The notes under the pieces are model-generated. The model had not been told where the DNA came from, did no database searches, and worked only from the letters and a program-made list of their open reading frames with translations. From the NCBI GenBank assembly GCA_021826485.1, contig JAKAZX010000239.1, forward strand, positions 1-6,454: a stretch of 6,454 nucleotides of DNA, given 5' to 3'. Below are positions 5,126 through 6,454 of this stretch, one piece after another (within the stretch, counting starts at the first letter, position 1; each line of letters starts with the position of its first letter). Source of the stretch: Pseudomonadota bacterium. Lineage in GTDB: Bacteria > Pseudomonadota > Alphaproteobacteria > Acetobacterales > Acetobacteraceae. Position numbers and translations under genes: made by a program.

Positions 5126-5596
5126 ATGATGCACAAGACAGCCCTGGCTCCCGTACTCACCCCGCAGCCGATGTCGCAGGCCGATGCGACCGACACGATG
5201 CGGCTGGAGGATGCGGCCTCGCTTGACACTGTGCGGAACACCCAGGCGCTCGCCGCCGATCCGCGCATGGTGGTGCTGCGCGGCACCCTGCTCGCCCTGG
5301 TGCGCCGGGATGGCCGGGACCTGACGGCGCGGCAGCTCACCGCGTTCCTGACCGTGTACATGGACGACATCACCCACACGGTCAGCAGCCTTGCGGAGCT
5401 GCTGCACATCTCCCGCCCCGGCGTCACCCGGATCATGGACCGTCTGGTCCAGTTCGATCTGGTGGCGCGCGAGGAAGACCGGGAGGACCGGCGCCGCGTG
5501 CTGGTTCGCCGCACCACCCGCGGCGCGGCCTTCTTCCGCGAACTGGTCGGCATCAGCCGCAGCGTGCCGGCCGAGCCGGAACCCGCGACGGTCTGA
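5126..5596 (+). CDS. MarR-family transcriptional regulator
   Basis: A 156-residue winged-helix protein. After a variable N-terminus (about 1-45), residues about 65-140 form the MarR core: LTARQLTAFLTVY, then HTVSSLAELLHIS (helices 2-3), the recognition helix SRPGVTRIMDRLVQFDLV, and the charged beta-wing REEDREDRRRVLV followed by the TTRGAAFFREL helix. MarR proteins are dimeric repressors released by small aromatic or cyclic ligands. Two copies of a TTGTCAnAATTTGTC motif precede the gene, one over its own promoter, indicating autoregulation. The start at 5126 (ATG ATG) is preferred: upstream, the same frame can be extended to a TTG at 4985, but that stretch runs through the operators and promoter and has no family similarity. 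A modest AGGCGG lies at 5110-5115. Position directly after the catabolic genes suggests it senses their substrate, or that of the convergent dehydratase; neither is proven by the sequence. Confidence 0.85.
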   Translation: MMHKTALAPVLTPQPMSQADATDTMRLEDAASLDTVRNTQALAADPRMVVLRGTLLALVRRDGRDLTARQLTAFLTVYMDDITHTVSSLAELLHISRPGVTRIMDRLVQFDLVAREEDREDRRRVLVRRTTRGAAFFRELVGISRSVPAEPEPATV

Positions 5597-5622
5597 TCCG
5601 CTGCTCAGGCCACCGGCCGGCA
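5565..5622. repeat. Inverted repeat spanning the convergent gene ends
   Basis: TGCCGGCCG (5565-5573) and its exact reverse complement CGGCCGGCA (5614-5622) flank the two facing stop codons, with a 40-nt loop. It could act as a bidirectional terminator or block read-through between convergent genes. No T-run follows on either strand, the loop is long, and GGCC/CCGG words are common in this DNA, so support is weak. Confidence 0.25.
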
Positions 5623-6454
5623 GAAGGCGAAATCGCAGCCTTCGTCGGCCTGCGTGACCTGATCGAGGTACAGCCGCAGATAGCCGCGATCGGCCCCGGG
5701 GGGCGGGGCCGGCGGCGTCCAGGCCGCGCGGCGGCGGTCCAGCTCCGCCGCCTCCACCAGCAGATCGAGTCGCCGCGCCTCGGCATCCAGGCGGATGCGG
5801 TCGCCGCTGCGCACCAGGGCCAGCGGGCCGCCGGCCGCCGCCTCCGGCGTCGCGTGCAAGACGATGGTGCCGAAGGCGGTGCCGCTCATGCGCGCATCGG
5901 AAATCCGCACCATGTCCTTGACCCCCTGGCGCGCCAGCTTGCGCGGGATCGGCAGCGCCCCGGCCTCCGGCATGCCCGGCGCACCTTTCGGCCCGGCATT
6001 GCGCAGCACCAGCACGTCCGCAGCGGTCACGTCGAGGTCGTCGCGGTCGATCCGCTCGGCCATGTCGGCCAGCCCGTCGAACACCACCGCCCGCCCCTCG
6101 TGCCGCAGCAGCGCGGGCGTGGCGGCGGAGCGCTTCAGCAGCGCCCCGGCCGGCGCCAGGCTGCCGCGCAGCACGGCCAGTCCGCCCCCGACATGGATCG
6201 GCTTGTCGCGCGTGCGGATCACGTCCTGGCCGGGAACGATCTCCGCCGATGCGATCGAATCGGCAAGCGTTCCGCCGGCGACGGTCGGCGCGGTCAGGTC
6301 CAGCAACGGCGCCAGTTCGGCCAGCAGGCGCGGCACCCCGCCGGCCCAGTGGAAATGCTCCATGTAATGCGCGCCGGAGGGTTTCAGATCGACCAGTACC
6401 GGCACCTCCCGCCCCAGCCGGTCGAATTCGTCGAGGTCGATCCGCAGCCCCAGC
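5605..6454 (-). CDS. IlvD/Edd-family dehydratase, C-terminal part (runs off the right edge)
   Basis: Reading leftwards from the window edge there are 282 residues ending at the TGA at 5607-5605. Intact family members are about 570-600 residues, so the N-terminal half with the Fe-S cysteines lies outside the window and the start is not seen. Family landmarks are VLVDLKPSGAHYMEHFHWAGGVP, GRAVVFDGLADMAERI, VLVLRNAGPKGAPGMPEAG and VRISDARMSGTAFGT. The Ser of S-D-x-R-M-S-G is the proposed catalytic base of this family. These enzymes dehydrate 2,3-dihydroxy acids: IlvD acts in branched-chain amino acid synthesis, relatives act on sugar acids such as arabinonate or xylonate. The C-terminal tail here (GYLRLYLDQV, then QADEGCDFAF) resembles the arabinonate-dehydratase-like branch, so a sugar-acid or other hydroxy-acid substrate is more likely than housekeeping IlvD. 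It is convergent with the MarR gene, 8 nt between stops. Its promoter and any link to the MarR regulator are out of view. Confidence 0.88.
   Translation of the reverse strand, partial: LGLRIDLDEFDRLGREVPVLVDLKPSGAHYMEHFHWAGGVPRLLAELAPLLDLTAPTVAGGTLADSIASAEIVPGQDVIRTRDKPIHVGGGLAVLRGSLAPAGALLKRSAATPALLRHEGRAVVFDGLADMAERIDRDDLDVTAADVLVLRNAGPKGAPGMPEAGALPIPRKLARQGVKDMVRISDARMSGTAFGTIVLHATPEAAAGGPLALVRSGDRIRLDAEARRLDLLVEAAELDRRRAAWTPPAPPPGADRGYLRLYLDQVTQADEGCDFAFCRPVA

Noticed and set aside
5795..6367. 190-codon plus-strand open frame at the right end
   Set aside because: Antisense to the dehydratase, Ser/Arg/Pro-rich with no recognisable motif.
1..6454. CRISPR arrays, tRNA/rRNA genes, insertion sequences, attachment sites
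   Set aside because: No regularly spaced repeats, cloverleaf-like segments, transposase or integrase fragments, or terminal inverted repeats with flanking duplications were seen by eye.

Overview
The window is very GC-rich (roughly 70% by eye). It has the strong G/C third-position bias and gene families expected of an alphaproteobacterium, most likely Rhodospirillales/Acetobacteraceae. That placement is an inference from composition and protein style, not from a marker gene.

Left end (16-1143, all on the minus strand): an accessory toxin-antitoxin patch. Reading leftwards from 1143 it holds an apparently intact BrnT-type toxin (865-1143), an overlapping antitoxin (521-892) with a BrnA-like N-terminus joined to an XRE-type helix-turn-helix, and then the remains of a second, unrelated module. 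That module is an AbrB/MazE-like antitoxin lacking its start codon and first strand (270-488), followed by a PIN-domain (VapC-like) toxin with an internal, frame-shifting deletion (16-280). A divergent intergenic region (1144-1299) carries a perfect 18-bp palindrome, a candidate operator and a weak candidate leaderless promoter for the toxin.

Centre (1300-4984, plus strand): a three-gene operon-like run. It encodes a dihydroorotase-type cyclic amidohydrolase with complete metal ligands, an MFS transporter overlapping it by 47 nt, and, after a 75-nt gap, a ring-opening amidohydrolase of the cyanuric acid hydrolase/barbiturase family with all three Ser-Lys dyads visible. Two ring hydrolases from unrelated superfamilies bracketing one transporter suggest uptake and hydrolytic opening of a cyclic imide or ureide, perhaps a pyrimidine, barbiturate or s-triazine derivative. 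The substrate cannot be read from the sequence.

Right end (4985-6454): a MarR-type regulator (5126-5596) with its own promoter region. That region carries two copies of a 16-bp motif (TTGTCAnAATTTGTCn) in opposite orientation, one abutting the stop codon of the ring-opening amidohydrolase and one overlapping the candidate -35 of the regulator promoter. This looks like an autoregulatory operator pair. A convergent IlvD/Edd-family dehydratase (minus strand, C-terminal half only) runs off the right edge, and its C-terminal tail resembles the sugar-acid dehydratase branch. No tRNA, rRNA, CRISPR array or insertion sequence was seen, and no gene-free stretch exceeds 300 bases.
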